Counted from the stretch's first letter, positions 19,604 through 29,214 are shown. The stretch: 64,000 bases of DNA from Porphyromonas gingivicanis JCM 15907 (GCF_000614585.1 NZ_BAKX01000002.1:186001-250000); one strand, 5' to 3'. The notes: a model not told the origin generated them from the sequence alone. Numbers and translations: made by a program.

Positions 19604-19643
19604 GCCAACGTAGGATTTAAATCTTGCGTTGGCTTTTCTTTTT
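19604..19643 (+). terminator. Rho-independent terminator after the DUF5686 gene
   Basis: GCCAACG...CGTTGGC with a palindromic GATTTAAATC inside, followed by TTTTCTTTTT. Clear terminator on the plus strand. Confidence 0.8.
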
Positions 19644-19826
19644 GCTAACTCTTGTCTTATAGTTAGTTACGTTGTCTCAAATTAAATGTTTGTTGCTCTC
19701 TCCTTAAATGTAGGGGAGATGGGAGCGTGTTGTATTGCCATCTCTAAAGGTTGGAAGCCTTTTATCGGACACGAGTAGAAGCCTTTGAACGCTCTTGTTG
19801 GGTCGGTAGCATTGTGGGTTGTAGAG

Positions 19827-19865
19827 AAAGGGTTAATCATTTGTTGCCAAATGACTAACCCTTTT
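19827..19865 (-). terminator. Hairpin terminator serving the minus-strand locus
   Basis: AAAGGGTTAATCATTTG / CAAATGACTAACCCTTTT, 16 of 17 paired with a TTGC loop. Nearly symmetrical, so it may act on both strands; on the minus strand it lies 78 bases after the propeller lipoprotein stop. Confidence 0.65.
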
Positions 19866-19942
19866 AAGAAATTGCACGGAGAGTTTTACCTCTTTACTCA
19901 GAGAGTTTCAAAGGTTGAAACAGAGCAAGTAGGAGGCTCCTC

Positions 19943-21109
19943 TTACCGCTTGGGTAAGAAAACGATACCATTGGGAATATCTCCTGTGGGTATTTGGGCT
20001 TTTAGTACTCCCTCTTTGGTGTAGATAAAGAGCGTTCCGCTTGAGGTAAAGTCTCCAGCATCCATTATGAAGATTTCACCCGTGGTGGGGTGTATTGCCA
20101 ATCCATAAGGAGATTTAATTTTCTGTTCAGTACCATCGGAGATAAAGTTTTCCTTGAATAGTTTGCGTGTAGAGATTTTTACTATCCCAAACCTATTTTC
20201 TTGCTTTTTAGTCGTGTTGTCGAAAAGCGAACTGGTAAAGTACAGATAGTCCTTGTCAATAGCCATATTGTTTACAGGGATGTTGAGGTCTTCGACATGC
20301 GGAGAGGCTTGGCTCACAGCATCGTAACGCACGCAGTGCAGATTGCTGGGCACATCTTTATAGTTGCCCCGAGAGCTTATCCACAGAGCGTTGTGTGCAT
20401 CTTTGCGCATACGGTGCATATTAAGAGCTACAGTAAAGTCCTTTTGCTTTACGAAGCTATTGAGGTCTATTACAGAGATAGTTTTATCATAATTAGGTGC
20501 TCTATATCCTCCTGAATTGACGACATACAGAAAATCATTTATAACCTCCATTTCTTCGGGTTGATAACCTACCTCAACTATTCCACGCGTTTGTAGCGAA
20601 GCAGTATCTATACGATATACAACGCCCGGTGCATTGGCATCACTTCCTTGAGGATTGGCATATGAAGATACATAAGCGTATTGTTTATGGAAGTTGATGT
20701 AACGTCCGCTGGGAATATCGATTTGTGCAATATGACGAGCCGTATAGGCATCTAATATCTCTACTTTATGTGAGCCATTTACAACGATGTAGAGTTTAGA
20801 ACCATATATTTTGAGATCGTTACCTGTATCGCCTAACTCCTTCACCTTGTTGGGGTTGCGCAAACCGAAAACGTTATGGATGTAGCGTCCTGTGAGGAAA
20901 TTGGCATAGTCTAAGCTACTTTTATTGCTTTGGAAAGCTCCTTCGTTGAGAAGGTAAAAGCCTTGGAAGGTGTCATCGACACGCTTCAAAGTTGCAACTT
21001 CGATACCTTCTTTGGTTTCTTCTTGAGGCTTGGTAGGTTCTTTGCGACAAGAGACCACACCTACACTTATTAAAAGTAGTAGGGCGAGAATTCTGATTTT
21101 GTAATTCAT
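19943..21109 (-). CDS. Beta-propeller surface lipoprotein, YncE/DUF5074-like (BtuG-like)
   Basis: 388 residues with a lipoprotein signal peptide: hydrophobic core LLLLISVGVVS followed by the lipobox Cys (SCRKEP). The mature part has repeated propeller blades: GFYLLNEGAF, KLYIVVNGSHKVEILDAYT, YAYVSSYAN, FLYVVNSGGY, LYFTSSLFD, GEIFIMDAGDF. In Bacteroides thetaiotaomicron the very similar surface propeller lipoprotein BtuG binds vitamin B12 with extreme affinity and is encoded beside its TonB receptor BtuB. Here the BtuB-like gene lies two genes upstream, so B12 or corrinoid capture is the leading idea; other ligands are possible. A TACCTTTG -7 element at 21237-21244 would give it its own transcript with a ~127-base leader. 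Confidence 0.7.
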   Translation of the reverse strand: MNYKIRILALLLLISVGVVSCRKEPTKPQEETKEGIEVATLKRVDDTFQGFYLLNEGAFQSNKSSLDYANFLTGRYIHNVFGLRNPNKVKELGDTGNDLKIYGSKLYIVVNGSHKVEILDAYTARHIAQIDIPSGRYINFHKQYAYVSSYANPQGSDANAPGVVYRIDTASLQTRGIVEVGYQPEEMEVINDFLYVVNSGGYRAPNYDKTISVIDLNSFVKQKDFTVALNMHRMRKDAHNALWISSRGNYKDVPSNLHCVRYDAVSQASPHVEDLNIPVNNMAIDKDYLYFTSSLFDNTTKKQENRFGIVKISTRKLFKENFISDGTEQKIKSPYGLAIHPTTGEIFIMDAGDFTSSGTLFIYTKEGVLKAQIPTGDIPNGIVFLPKR

Positions 21110-21236
21110 AAGGAAATAGATTAGTGTATTGTTTGTAATAGTCTCTAAATAAAATTGTTCGTTGAGATAGAGAGATGAGTGCAGACTCTTTGCAGACTAC
21201 CGCCATTCTGTTGCTCATACAACTGCCTATCCTGCG

Positions 21237-21244
21237 CAAAGGTA
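21237..21244 (-). promoter_or_regulatory. Possible -7 element (TACCTTTG) before the propeller lipoprotein
   Basis: Full match to TAnnTTTG on the minus strand, but no good TTTG at the -33 distance. It would leave a leader of ~127 bases before the start codon. Confidence 0.35.
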
Positions 21245-21301
21245 ATACTATAATGAGACTTGCTTTCTATCTCATAACACTCCTGAAATGCAGAGCCGAT
21301 G

Positions 21302-21874
21302 TTAGAAATTGTAGGAGATGCCCATAGAGAGGCTCATGAGATCTGGATAGCCAGGTACGAACGAAATAGAAAAATCTATCTGATCTCTCAAGACGACTTT
21401 ATACTCAAACTCTCCTCCATACCACAGAAAGCGATACTGCCAATAGTCGTCCTTGTCGCCTTTGAAATAGTGACTATCTTGATAGCCTTCGAGTCGAAAC
21501 CAGTTGCGACGAAAGATAATCGTAGGGCCTAATCCTCCATAGAGGCTGTGCCTACCAAGACGAAAGATGCGAGCGCGGATACCTATACTTGAAAAGCCTG
21601 CTAATTGTACGGCGCAGTCTGCATAGAGTCCTTGCAAGGCTTTGACCGAGACAATATCTTTATAAAGAAAGTGTTCGTAGGAGAGTATAGCTCCAAGATT
21701 GACTACAAAATGCGCTTGGGGGTCTAACTTATTGGGCATGATAACCTCGTTGCCATTGCCTCCCAAGGGATGGATGCTTAGTCCCATAAATTTGAGTCCG
21801 ACATTGCTACGATACTGTGCCTTCAATGAGAAAGTAGAGTATAGAAGGAAGAAGAGGAGGAGTGTTTTCTTCAT
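21302..21874 (-). CDS. Small outer-membrane beta-barrel protein, unknown function
   Basis: 190 residues, starting at ATG 21874 with a signal peptide (KKTLLLFFLLYSTFSLKAQ). The mature region alternates polar and hydrophobic residues with frequent aromatic pairs and ends in LMSLSMGISYNF, the usual C-terminal barrel strand. That predicts an eight-stranded-type outer-membrane barrel. An upstream frame start at 21955 overlaps the receptor gene and is not favoured. It lies 64 bases after the TonB receptor gene and before the propeller lipoprotein gene, so it is probably part of the same uptake locus. I do not recognise a named family. Confidence 0.6.
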   Translation of the reverse strand: MKKTLLLFFLLYSTFSLKAQYRSNVGLKFMGLSIHPLGGNGNEVIMPNKLDPQAHFVVNLGAILSYEHFLYKDIVSVKALQGLYADCAVQLAGFSSIGIRARIFRLGRHSLYGGLGPTIIFRRNWFRLEGYQDSHYFKGDKDDYWQYRFLWYGGEFEYKVVLRDQIDFSISFVPGYPDLMSLSMGISYNF

Positions 21875-21938
21875 ATTTGTACGTTTGTTATTTCTTGGTG
21901 TGTTATGAATAGACTTTTTAGAATTCTTGTAATGGTTC

Positions 21939-24047
21939 TCATAAAATATGTGCAATTAGGGAGAGCTTATAGCTTCTTAACGGCATCGGATAGTTGTTTA
22001 CTACTTCGTAATCTTCTGCCCAAATATTGTTGCACTCAGCCTGTATTTGTAGGTCTTGTCTGCGCCAAATAGGAAGGGTGTAACTCACGCTAAGGTCATG
22101 AGTCTGCCAAGGGCGCATATAATGTTGTGGAAAGTTTTCGCGCTGATTGTAGCGAGCTCCCGTGTAGAGTATGCTGTATCCTACTTGCCATCTATACCAG
22201 TGTATCCGATGTGTCCATGAGGCTGTGTGTCGAGGGGCATAGGGTATTTGATGAGTATAGTAACGTGTTTCAGGATCGGTTAGGTCTCTGGCAGACTGAT
22301 AAGTATAGCGCAGCGTACTACGCCATTCAACCTCTCTAAGAGGCTTTATAAGACAAGAGAGTTGGGCATCTACTCCCTGTATGCTTACCCTGCCTAAGTT
22401 AATCATGGTCCAACGGAACTGTTGCCCTTTGGGGTAGGCTATAATTTTGTTTTGCACTCTGTTGTAGTATGCCTCAAGTCGGAAATTCAATTCTTGATAC
22501 CACCCTTTCCAGCGAGCTATGCCATCAAGGCTAAGATTAAATTGTTCTGTATCTTCAGGCTCAAGATGTATCTCTCCGATGTCGATGTAGTAGAGGTCGT
22601 TGAAGGAAGGCATCCGAAACGAACGCTTGTAGAGCGCTCCCCAGCGCAGATGGGGTAGTCGTGGGTGTTGATATGAAGCGATAACGGATGGTGTTAGGGT
22701 GTGATAGCGAGGAGGATTGGGTAGTCCCGTTTGGTCGGCTATATAGGTACTGAGTAGGCTGGCTTGTATCCTCCAGTCGGAGGTGTTGTATTGACTCGAA
22801 AGGGCAAGTAAGTGTGTGGAACGACGAGGATTAGGTACATCTTTCCGATACCGCTCCAAAGAGTGGTGCATAAAGTCGTACGCCAAGGAGAGACTCCACG
22901 AGGGGAGAATTTGGTAACTCTGGGCATAGGAGAGATACCACTCACGCTGAAGGTAACGTTCATCAATAGCTTTAGTTCGCCAGTCGTGGTTTACGTAGCG
23001 CAAACGATAATCGGCATACTTTGCTGTGAATAGCCCTTTATAGTTTCCTATTCGGTAGTTCCCAATGCCTTGTATAAAGCTGTTTTGTACCCACATTCGC
23101 TCTCCTCGGCGCCATACATTGCTCACTATGGCTCCCGGTACGCCCTGTTCGTTGCGGTAGAAGTAACCTTTGATATGCATATCTCCGTGCCTCCATTGTC
23201 CAAAAAGGTTACTCTCGGCTCGTAGCGCTTTGATGTCTCCATTGGCACGTACTGCTGTGGTATCGTAGGCGAGTGTGCCGTCAGGAGCAGTACGTCGGTA
23301 GCGAAAGGGATAATTGCCAGTAGCTTGTAACCACTCCCCATTGAACGAAGTGGAGAGGTTCGAGGCGAGGTGTTGCTCCCAAAGTAGGGAACTATTGAAT
23401 AGTCCGAAAGAGCCTCCCCGTATTGTGGCTCGTAGCGACGTGGGGCGATGTGCCGTGTATTGTGGACGACGAGTGTAGAGATAGAGACTACCCGAAGAAG
23501 CAAAATCTCGAGCAGGTTGTAGCTCTTGGCTTTTTTGCCCCACATAGACCTCGATACGCTCTATCGGTTCGAGCGAAAATTCGCCCAGATTTACCATACC
23601 ATGCTGCACGTTCCCTACCTCAACCCCATCGTAAAAGACACCCATGTGAGTACTACCCATGCTTCGAAAATTAATAGTTTTGAGCCCGCCAATACCACCA
23701 TAGTCTTTGATTTGTATGCCGTTAAAGAGACGTAGTGCATCGGCTATACTGAAGAGGGAAAGGGCTTTGAGTTCTTTGCCCTCCAATTTTTGAGGTGGAA
23801 GTGTAGGTGTCTTCGAAGAGATATTATGCTGTATGAGCACCTCTCTAAGGGTTTTCTCTTTGAGAGAATCTTGAGGAGAGGATGTTAGACTGTCTATACA
23901 AGAGACATCCCACTGGTAGCGAGGGGGAGAGAGTAGGCTATTCTTGGCTTCTTGTTCGCTGGAAAATAGAGTAATACCCCACATAGAGAAGGAGCAAAGG
24001 CTCTCCAAGAGGAAGAGGGGGAGAAGATAGGTTAGCGTTCGTTTCAT
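21939..24047 (-). CDS. TonB-dependent outer-membrane receptor, BtuB-like
   Basis: 702 residues from ATG 24047, with a signal peptide. There is no carboxypeptidase-like head domain. The plug contains IADALRLFNGIQIKDYGGIG, LKTINFRSMGS and GVFYDGVEVGNVQ; this KDYGGIGGLKT pattern is what I recall from Bacteroides vitamin B12 receptors (BtuB homologues). The barrel fills the rest and ends with LRSYKLSLIAHIL. It imports a bound ligand through the outer membrane using TonB energy. Downstream are a small barrel gene and a BtuG-like lipoprotein. I could not find a B12 riboswitch in the 290-base leader, which weakens the substrate call. Confidence 0.75.
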   Translation of the reverse strand: MKRTLTYLLPLFLLESLCSFSMWGITLFSSEQEAKNSLLSPPRYQWDVSCIDSLTSSPQDSLKEKTLREVLIQHNISSKTPTLPPQKLEGKELKALSLFSIADALRLFNGIQIKDYGGIGGLKTINFRSMGSTHMGVFYDGVEVGNVQHGMVNLGEFSLEPIERIEVYVGQKSQELQPARDFASSGSLYLYTRRPQYTAHRPTSLRATIRGGSFGLFNSSLLWEQHLASNLSTSFNGEWLQATGNYPFRYRRTAPDGTLAYDTTAVRANGDIKALRAESNLFGQWRHGDMHIKGYFYRNEQGVPGAIVSNVWRRGERMWVQNSFIQGIGNYRIGNYKGLFTAKYADYRLRYVNHDWRTKAIDERYLQREWYLSYAQSYQILPSWSLSLAYDFMHHSLERYRKDVPNPRRSTHLLALSSQYNTSDWRIQASLLSTYIADQTGLPNPPRYHTLTPSVIASYQHPRLPHLRWGALYKRSFRMPSFNDLYYIDIGEIHLEPEDTEQFNLSLDGIARWKGWYQELNFRLEAYYNRVQNKIIAYPKGQQFRWTMINLGRVSIQGVDAQLSCLIKPLREVEWRSTLRYTYQSARDLTDPETRYYTHQIPYAPRHTASWTHRIHWYRWQVGYSILYTGARYNQRENFPQHYMRPWQTHDLSVSYTLPIWRRQDLQIQAECNNIWAEDYEVVNNYPMPLRSYKLSLIAHIL

Positions 24048-24215
24048 CAAATTCAATCGGCAGTCTATGGTGGTTTGTGGAGCAAAGTAGGATCGGAGCG
24101 TGACGATGTAAAATTACTGCTTTTATCTTCGACCTTACTACCTTACCTTATTCTACTCTTTGGGGGATCTCTTAGCTCTTATATTACCCCCCCATCGAAA
24201 GGTATATACCTATTG

Positions 24216-24250
24216 TCCTTAACCCACCGTGTAAACTCTCGAAACCATTA
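24216..24250 (-). repeat. Dispersed intergenic motif, copy at 24.2 kb
   Basis: On the minus strand ATTAATGGTTTCGAGAGTTT followed by ACACGGTGGG, near-identical to 34121-34150. A second, shorter relative (AAGTTTGCACGGAAGG) follows on the same strand at about 24266-24284, overlapping the ruvC promoter region. Confidence 0.55.
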
Positions 24251-24280
24251 ATGGTAACCTCTACAACCTTCCGTGCAAAC

Positions 24281-24313
24281 TTTCCTGTTTTTCTCCCAAA
24301 AGAAGTACTTTTG
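24281..24313 (+). promoter_or_regulatory. Bacteroidetes-type promoter upstream of ruvC
   Basis: TTTC (one mismatch to TTTG), a 21-base spacer, then TACTTTTG, a full -7 match; 25 bases before ruvC. Confidence 0.5.
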
Positions 24314-24337
24314 TGGTGCTGAAAAGAGGAATGGACA

Positions 24338-24916
24338 ATGGAGTATAGTAAAGAGCGGATTATATTAGGCATTGACCCCGGTACCACTGTGATGGGCTAT
24401 GGTCTGCTGCGTATAGAGCAGAGAAAGCCCTCTCTAATTGCTATGGGGGCTATCGAACTCAAAAAGTACCAAGATCATTACCTCCGTTTGAATCGTATCT
24501 TTGAGCGCATAACAGGGCTCATTGAGGAGTTTCTTCCTGATGAAATGGCTCTCGAAGCCCCTTTTTATGGCAAGAATGTACAGACCATGCTCAAGTTGGG
24601 GCGAGCGCAAGGAGCTGCGATGATTGCGGGTTTGCAACGAGGACTTCCTATAACCGAATATGCTCCTATGCGGATTAAGCAGTCTATCACGGGTAACGGA
24701 AATGCCTCTAAGGAGCAGGTGGCAGAGATGTTGCAGAAGATTTTGCGTATTTCCAAAGAGGATATGCCTTATCTGCTTGATGCAACGGACGGCTTAGCTG
24801 TAGCTCTCTGTCACTTTTATCAAACGAGTAATCCATTGGCAGCCACTACAAACGTGGTGCGCAACTGGGCAGACTTTGCTCGAGCTAATCCTCACAAGGT
24901 AAAGGGACTGAGATAG
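24338..24916 (+). CDS. ruvC: Crossover junction endodeoxyribonuclease RuvC
   Basis: 192-residue Holliday-junction resolvase that works with RuvAB to finish homologous recombination. The RNase H-like active site is visible: first Asp in [16 protein letters not shown], Glu in [23 protein letters not shown], and the last acidic pair in [14 protein letters not shown]. Length and motifs are standard. It is divergent from the BtuB-like gene. The C-terminal region is slightly longer than in E. coli. Confidence 0.94.
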   Translation: MEYSKERIILGIDPGTTVMGYGLLRIEQRKPSLIAMGAIELKKYQDHYLRLNRIFERITGLIEEFLPDEMALEAPFYGKNVQTMLKLGRAQGAAMIAGLQRGLPITEYAPMRIKQSITGNGNASKEQVAEMLQKILRISKEDMPYLLDATDGLAVALCHFYQTSNPLAATTNVVRNWADFARANPHKVKGLR

Positions 24917-24999
24917 TCGTATGTTGGTTGCTTGCCCTTTCCTTCAATTCCCTTGCAAGGCAATATAATTCTCCTATTATTCCATAGTTGATACATACA

Positions 25000-25809
25000 A
25001 TGCTAAAGAGTACTTTCTTAATACCTAAGATGGATTGCCCCTGCGAAGAGCGAATGATTAGAATGAAGCTCGATGGAGATAGTACGATAGAGCAACTCTC
25101 ATTCGATCTGTCTCAACGTCGCTTGGAGATAATCCACCGAGAGGCAGTAAAACCTATTGAGGATACTTTGGCTTCGCTTAATTTGGGTAGTCGTTTAGAG
25201 CTTTCTATACCTTTTGACGGTGTTTTACCGGCAAAGCAGCCCGAAAATGCTGTTGAGCGGAGAGAGAAGACCCTCTTGTGGTGGGTGCTTAGCATCAACT
25301 TTTTTTGCTTTGTAGTAGAGGGGGCATGGGGTATTTGGGCTCGTTCAATGGGATTGATGGCAGATAGCCTCGATATGTTGGCAGATGCTTTGGTGTATGG
25401 TTTAGCGTTATGGGCTATAGGGCGTGCTGGGCGAAGTAAGAAGCAGGTTGCTGTTATGGCGGGGCTTTTGCAGTTCTTACTTGCAGGGTGGGGAATTGTT
25501 GAGGTCGTTCAGCGTTTTGTTACTCCCGACCTAACGCCCGATTTTTGGGCAATGATTATTGCCTCTCTTATAGCTTTGTCAGGTAACACCGCCTCTCTTT
25601 GGATACTAAACCGAGCACAAAGTCGTGAGGCGCATATAGAGGCTTCACGTATTTTCACCTCCAACGATGTGTTGGTCAATATAGGGGTGATTGTTTCGGC
25701 TATTGTGGTAGCATTTACCAATTCTCGTTATCCCGATTTGATTGTCGGGAGCATTGTTTTCTTATTAGTACTCAGAGGAGCGATACGTATCTTGCGTTTG
25801 GCTCGCTAA
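25000..25809 (+). CDS. Cation diffusion facilitator-like transporter with N-terminal metal-binding-like domain
   Basis: 269 residues. Residues 1-75 resemble a heavy-metal-associated (HMA) fold with an altered motif, KMDCPCEERMI (CxC instead of CxxC). Then come about five or six membrane segments: LLWWVLSINFFCFVVEGAW, a segment holding GLMADSLDMLADALVYGLAL (CDF-like metal site with two Asp), and later FWAMIIASLIALSGN and LIVGSIVFLLVLRGA. CDF proteins export Zn, Co, Fe or similar ions by proton antiport. The cytoplasmic C-terminal domain is missing. I start at ATG 25000 rather than at TTG 24988. Metal specificity cannot be read from sequence. Confidence 0.78.
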   Translation: MLKSTFLIPKMDCPCEERMIRMKLDGDSTIEQLSFDLSQRRLEIIHREAVKPIEDTLASLNLGSRLELSIPFDGVLPAKQPENAVERREKTLLWWVLSINFFCFVVEGAWGIWARSMGLMADSLDMLADALVYGLALWAIGRAGRSKKQVAVMAGLLQFLLAGWGIVEVVQRFVTPDLTPDFWAMIIASLIALSGNTASLWILNRAQSREAHIEASRIFTSNDVLVNIGVIVSAIVVAFTNSRYPDLIVGSIVFLLVLRGAIRILRLAR

Positions 25810-25860
25810 GCCTGCTCATCTGTGAAGCATTTTGCGTCTCTTTCCCAACCTCTCATTACT

Positions 25861-25897
25861 AAAAAAAGCTACCCTCTCACTGGGGAGAGAGTAGCTT
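25861..25897 (-). terminator. Terminator after mscL
   Basis: AAGCTACCCTCTC pairs with GAGAGAGTAGCTT (one mismatch) around a short loop; on the minus strand it is followed by a run of T (the plus strand shows seven A). Confidence 0.8.
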
Positions 25898-25922
25898 GTG
25901 TTGCTGTAAGAAACGATTGCTC

Positions 25923-26357
25923 TTAAGAGTTGGTTTGCTTTTTCAGAAGTTCCTTGATGTCGCTCAATAGTTTAACTTCTTCAGAAGGAGGAGCTGGTGC
26001 TTCTGGAGCTGGTTCTTCTACTTTCTGACGTTTTAGCTTCATAATGCCTTTAATCATAAGGAAGATAACAAAGGCTATGATAATGAAGTCAATAACAGTT
26101 TGTAAAAAGCCTCCAATGTTCATAACTACTTCGGGTTGAACAACCTCTCCACCCTCGATAATAGCATCGCGAAGCACCCACTTGATCTCTTCGACATTGC
26201 CCGCTCCCGTGAGCAAAGCGATGGGAGGCATAATAACATCTTCTACTAACGAAGAGACAATCTTGCCAAAGGCTGCCCCTATAATTAGACCGACAGCCAT
26301 ATCTATCACGTTGCCTCTAACGGCAAACTCTTTGAAATCTTGAATAAACTTTCCCAT
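25923..26357 (-). CDS. mscL: Large-conductance mechanosensitive channel
   Basis: 144 residues from ATG 26357 ([20 protein letters not shown]). MscL opens under membrane tension to release solutes during osmotic downshock. The first membrane helix is [30 protein letters not shown], which holds the pore constriction; the second is [16 protein letters not shown]. The C-terminal bundle ([11 protein letters not shown]) is standard, preceded here by a Pro/Glu-rich linker. An upstream in-frame codon at 26393 adds 12 atypical residues and is not chosen. A TATCTTTG -7 element lies at 26391-26398 on the minus strand. Confidence 0.93.
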   Translation of the reverse strand: MGKFIQDFKEFAVRGNVIDMAVGLIIGAAFGKIVSSLVEDVIMPPIALLTGAGNVEEIKWVLRDAIIEGGEVVQPEVVMNIGGFLQTVIDFIIIAFVIFLMIKGIMKLKRQKVEEPAPEAPAPPSEEVKLLSDIKELLKKQTNS

Positions 26358-26479
26358 AATTGCTTTATAAACTTTTATAACTACCGCAAGCAAAGATATG
26401 AAATATAATCGTTTTTCTTCTGTGTTAAGATAAAAAACATTATACTCGTCAGGGGAAAATCTATTTTAATCTTGATTGA

Positions 26480-27736
26480 TCAGTGAGAGGGTTGAGGCTT
26501 ATAGCGGAAAAGTAGTAAGAAGAGGATACCCGTTATCAGTGCATATCCTGCAAAAATAGCCCAGACAGTACTCCATTGCACACTATTATCTGTAGTGAAG
26601 GCCTGTACCACTTGACCGCTCAACGAAGAGCCTATCACGGCACCCAATCCATTGGTTGCCAAGATAAATAGACCCTGCACGCTGGCTCGCATAGAGGCAG
26701 GTGTTTCTGACTCTACAAACATAGAACCCGATATATTGAAGAAGTCAAACGCCATACCATACACTACCATAGAGAGAAGTAGGGCGATGATGCCAGGGAA
26801 GCCTGGATCTCCAATGCTAAAAAGCCCGAAGCGTAAGAACCATGCGAAGAAGCTCATCAGCATTACGTTCTTGATGCCAAAGCGTTTGAGAAAGAAAGGG
26901 ATAGCAAGAATAAAGAGGGTCTCGGAAATTTGTGATAGCGAAAGCAGAATGTTGGGATAACGTACCGCAAAACTTTCTTTGAAGAGTTCTTGCGTACCAA
27001 AGCTATCTAAGAATAGATTACCATAAGCATTGGTAATCTGAAGGGCAGCCCCTAAGAGGATAGAGAAGAGAAAGAAGATCGCCATCCTCGTATCTTTCAA
27101 AAGCACCAAAGCATCCAACCCGAAGGAGGAGAGTAAACCCTTTTTTTCTCCCTTACCGAGTCCGTGAGGAACCTTGGGTAGCGTTATGCTATAAAATGCT
27201 AAACAAAGTGCTACTCCTGCCCCTAAGAAGAATTGGTTGGGGCTATCCATAAAGCCCAGAAGATTGACCAACCACATCGCTAAGATGAAACCAACTGTTC
27301 CCCATACTCGAATAGGAGGGAAAGCCTTTACTACATCTTCGCCTACTTGATTGAGGGCGCTATACGAAACCGTATAACTCAACGAAAGTGTAGGCATATA
27401 GAAGCAGTTCAGAAGAAGTACTACCAGAAAAACAGTCCCGTAGGGAGTGCCCGCAGGCAATAGACCTAAGAGGATGAGAAGCCCTGCCGAAAGTGCATGA
27501 CAAAGTCCCAAAAGTCGCTCGGCATTGACCCATCGGTCGGCGACGATACCCACCAAAGCAGGCATGATAATAGAGGCAATACCTCCTGTGGCAAAGAGAT
27601 TGCCGATTTGAGCTCCGTCAAAATGCATTACGTTACCAAAGTAACGCCCCATAGATATAAGCCATGCGCCCCACATAAAAAACTGTAAGAAGTTCATTAC
27701 CGTGAGCCTAATCTTGGTATCCTTTGCTGTTATCAT
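26480..27736 (-). CDS. Nucleoside:H+ symporter-type MFS permease (NupG-like)
   Basis: 418 residues with about twelve membrane segments and a central cytoplasmic loop (GLGKGEKKGLLSSFGLDAL). The N-terminus RLTVMNFLQFFMWGAWLISMGRYF and the YTVSYSALNQV segment are typical of the NupG/XapB nucleoside transporter family common in Bacteroidetes. It should import nucleosides across the inner membrane with protons; the exact substrate is inferred from family. It stands between mscL and the DUF4270 gene on the same strand and could be read with the latter. Confidence 0.83.
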   Translation of the reverse strand: MITAKDTKIRLTVMNFLQFFMWGAWLISMGRYFGNVMHFDGAQIGNLFATGGIASIIMPALVGIVADRWVNAERLLGLCHALSAGLLILLGLLPAGTPYGTVFLVVLLLNCFYMPTLSLSYTVSYSALNQVGEDVVKAFPPIRVWGTVGFILAMWLVNLLGFMDSPNQFFLGAGVALCLAFYSITLPKVPHGLGKGEKKGLLSSFGLDALVLLKDTRMAIFFLFSILLGAALQITNAYGNLFLDSFGTQELFKESFAVRYPNILLSLSQISETLFILAIPFFLKRFGIKNVMLMSFFAWFLRFGLFSIGDPGFPGIIALLLSMVVYGMAFDFFNISGSMFVESETPASMRASVQGLFILATNGLGAVIGSSLSGQVVQAFTTDNSVQWSTVWAIFAGYALITGILFLLLFRYKPQPSH

Positions 27737-27811
27737 TATTGTATTGGGATAAAAAACGATGCTTTTTTCTCTTTTGAGACGATTTCCTCACTCCTCCAAA
27801 GAGGGTTAAAG

Positions 27812-29214
27812 CTATTTCTTGTGTTTCTTATGTGAGGAGCTTATTACTCCTATTCTTATGCCTCCAGACTCCAACTGAATGCGGGCGCCTGAGGGGAACA
27901 CATAGTTCATAATATTGGCAGTAAGTTTAGAACCACTCAAAGTCTCCCTACGAACGGGGAGTATCACCATCTCTAATGGTTTTTTTAGTGTGATGGAACC
28001 CGTTTGAGGGTCTTGAGTGCTATGCTGGTCAATATGTTTCGTTATTAGGCGACTTATATTGTTAAAGACATAAGCCTTTGATTGATATTGTATTGGGTAG
28101 AAAGAAAAAAGACATCGGGGTGGGTTAATTCCGTATATCCATTCTGGAAGAAGGAGACAATAGAGTCCTTAGGAATGAGCAGCGTATAGGCGGGTGGATT
28201 CAGTATAGTCTGGGTCTCTGAAGGCACGTTTACAGGCAATTTGAGTTGAGCATCGTTAATAAGGCGTGTTCTGCTGGCATCTCCTAAGGCTTTCCCAAAA
28301 GCCTTTTCCATATCTTTTTGTGAGAGCGTGAGTTGCATGGCTACTCCTTGTGGCGATTTTACATAGGCATATTCGCTACTCGGAGCCAAGAGGTTGTCGA
28401 TATTACTATCTTCAAACTGTTGCAACATATAGAGTTGATTAGTATTTGTAAAGCGAGATGTTGCCACCACGTTCATTACGGTGTCTCGTCCTGCTTTATT
28501 CTTACCTTCATAACGGTAGGTGTAGTAGAGTACAAGGGTTGTGTTATAGATGCTGAGCATACAACCCGAACCCGTAGTGGATTGGATGTAAAGTCCTCTA
28601 AGGAGTTGCTCCTCGAAGTTCTTTTGCGTATCGAAACTGAGAGGAGCGTTTATAGATGCATTATGAATACGTTCGCCAAGCTCGGTCTTTACAGGTATCT
28701 TTAGAGTATGCTCTCCTTTGGCGTTACCTGCCTGATAAGTATGTGTGCCGAGCAGTTCTGCTCCTTTAATGTAGGGAGTTAGGTCTCTTGAATAACGGCT
28801 TTCAGGAAGTGGTTGCTTTACTTCATATACCGCTACTTTAGCCCATGTAGTAGAGTCTCCTACCCAAGAAGAGTAGCTAACCTCCACCGCCACCGAGTCT
28901 ATTTTCCCATTAATAGGGGTATGCTTGAGCTTAAAGCCTGGAGCATGTTGTAGACGAGTAATATAAGAAGAGCGGAAATTGCCGAAGAAAGGATCGCTTA
29001 ATTGCCCTAATAAAGTATAGGTTGAGCGACTATAAATCGAGTCTATAGGTATCGTTTGGGCTTCGAGTAATAGGGTGTCGGAGAGCGTCTGTACGTGCTG
29101 ATCCGAAGGAAGTGTTAAACCTAAATCCGAGAGCTTGTCGTTGCAAGCTGTAAAGAGGAGTGAAATCCAGATAGCAAAGAGTGCTAAGGCTGGCTTGAAT
29201 AGGTTTGTTTTCAT
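27812..29214 (-). CDS. DUF4270 lipoprotein (frame broken at ~28107)
   Basis: Starts at ATG 29214 with a lipoprotein signal peptide (FAIWISLLFTAC, lipobox Cys). The body is a beta-rich domain of the DUF4270 family, exported and of unknown function, with the characteristic NDKLSDLGLTL start and a RLINDAQLKLPV segment. One frame stops at 28054 after SLTI, but the next frame continues coding on to 27812 (FYPIQYQSKAYVFNNISRLIT ... SGARIQLESGGIRIGV). A single missing T in the T-run at 28105-28110 explains the break and gives ~467 residues. The glycogen-synthase-like gene lies just upstream, an arrangement I recognise from other Bacteroidetes. Confidence 0.78.

Larger units (their letters stand above)
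19522..19942. other. Gene-free stretch between convergent genes
   Basis: 421 bases between the DUF5686 gene and the minus-strand propeller lipoprotein gene. It holds two strong hairpins (19604-19643 and 19827-19865) that would end transcription from either side; nothing else is recognised. Confidence 0.65.

Noticed and set aside
24057-24337. Cobalamin riboswitch in front of the BtuB-like gene
   Set aside because: I searched by eye for the B12-box pattern on the minus strand and did not find it; a covariance search would be decisive.
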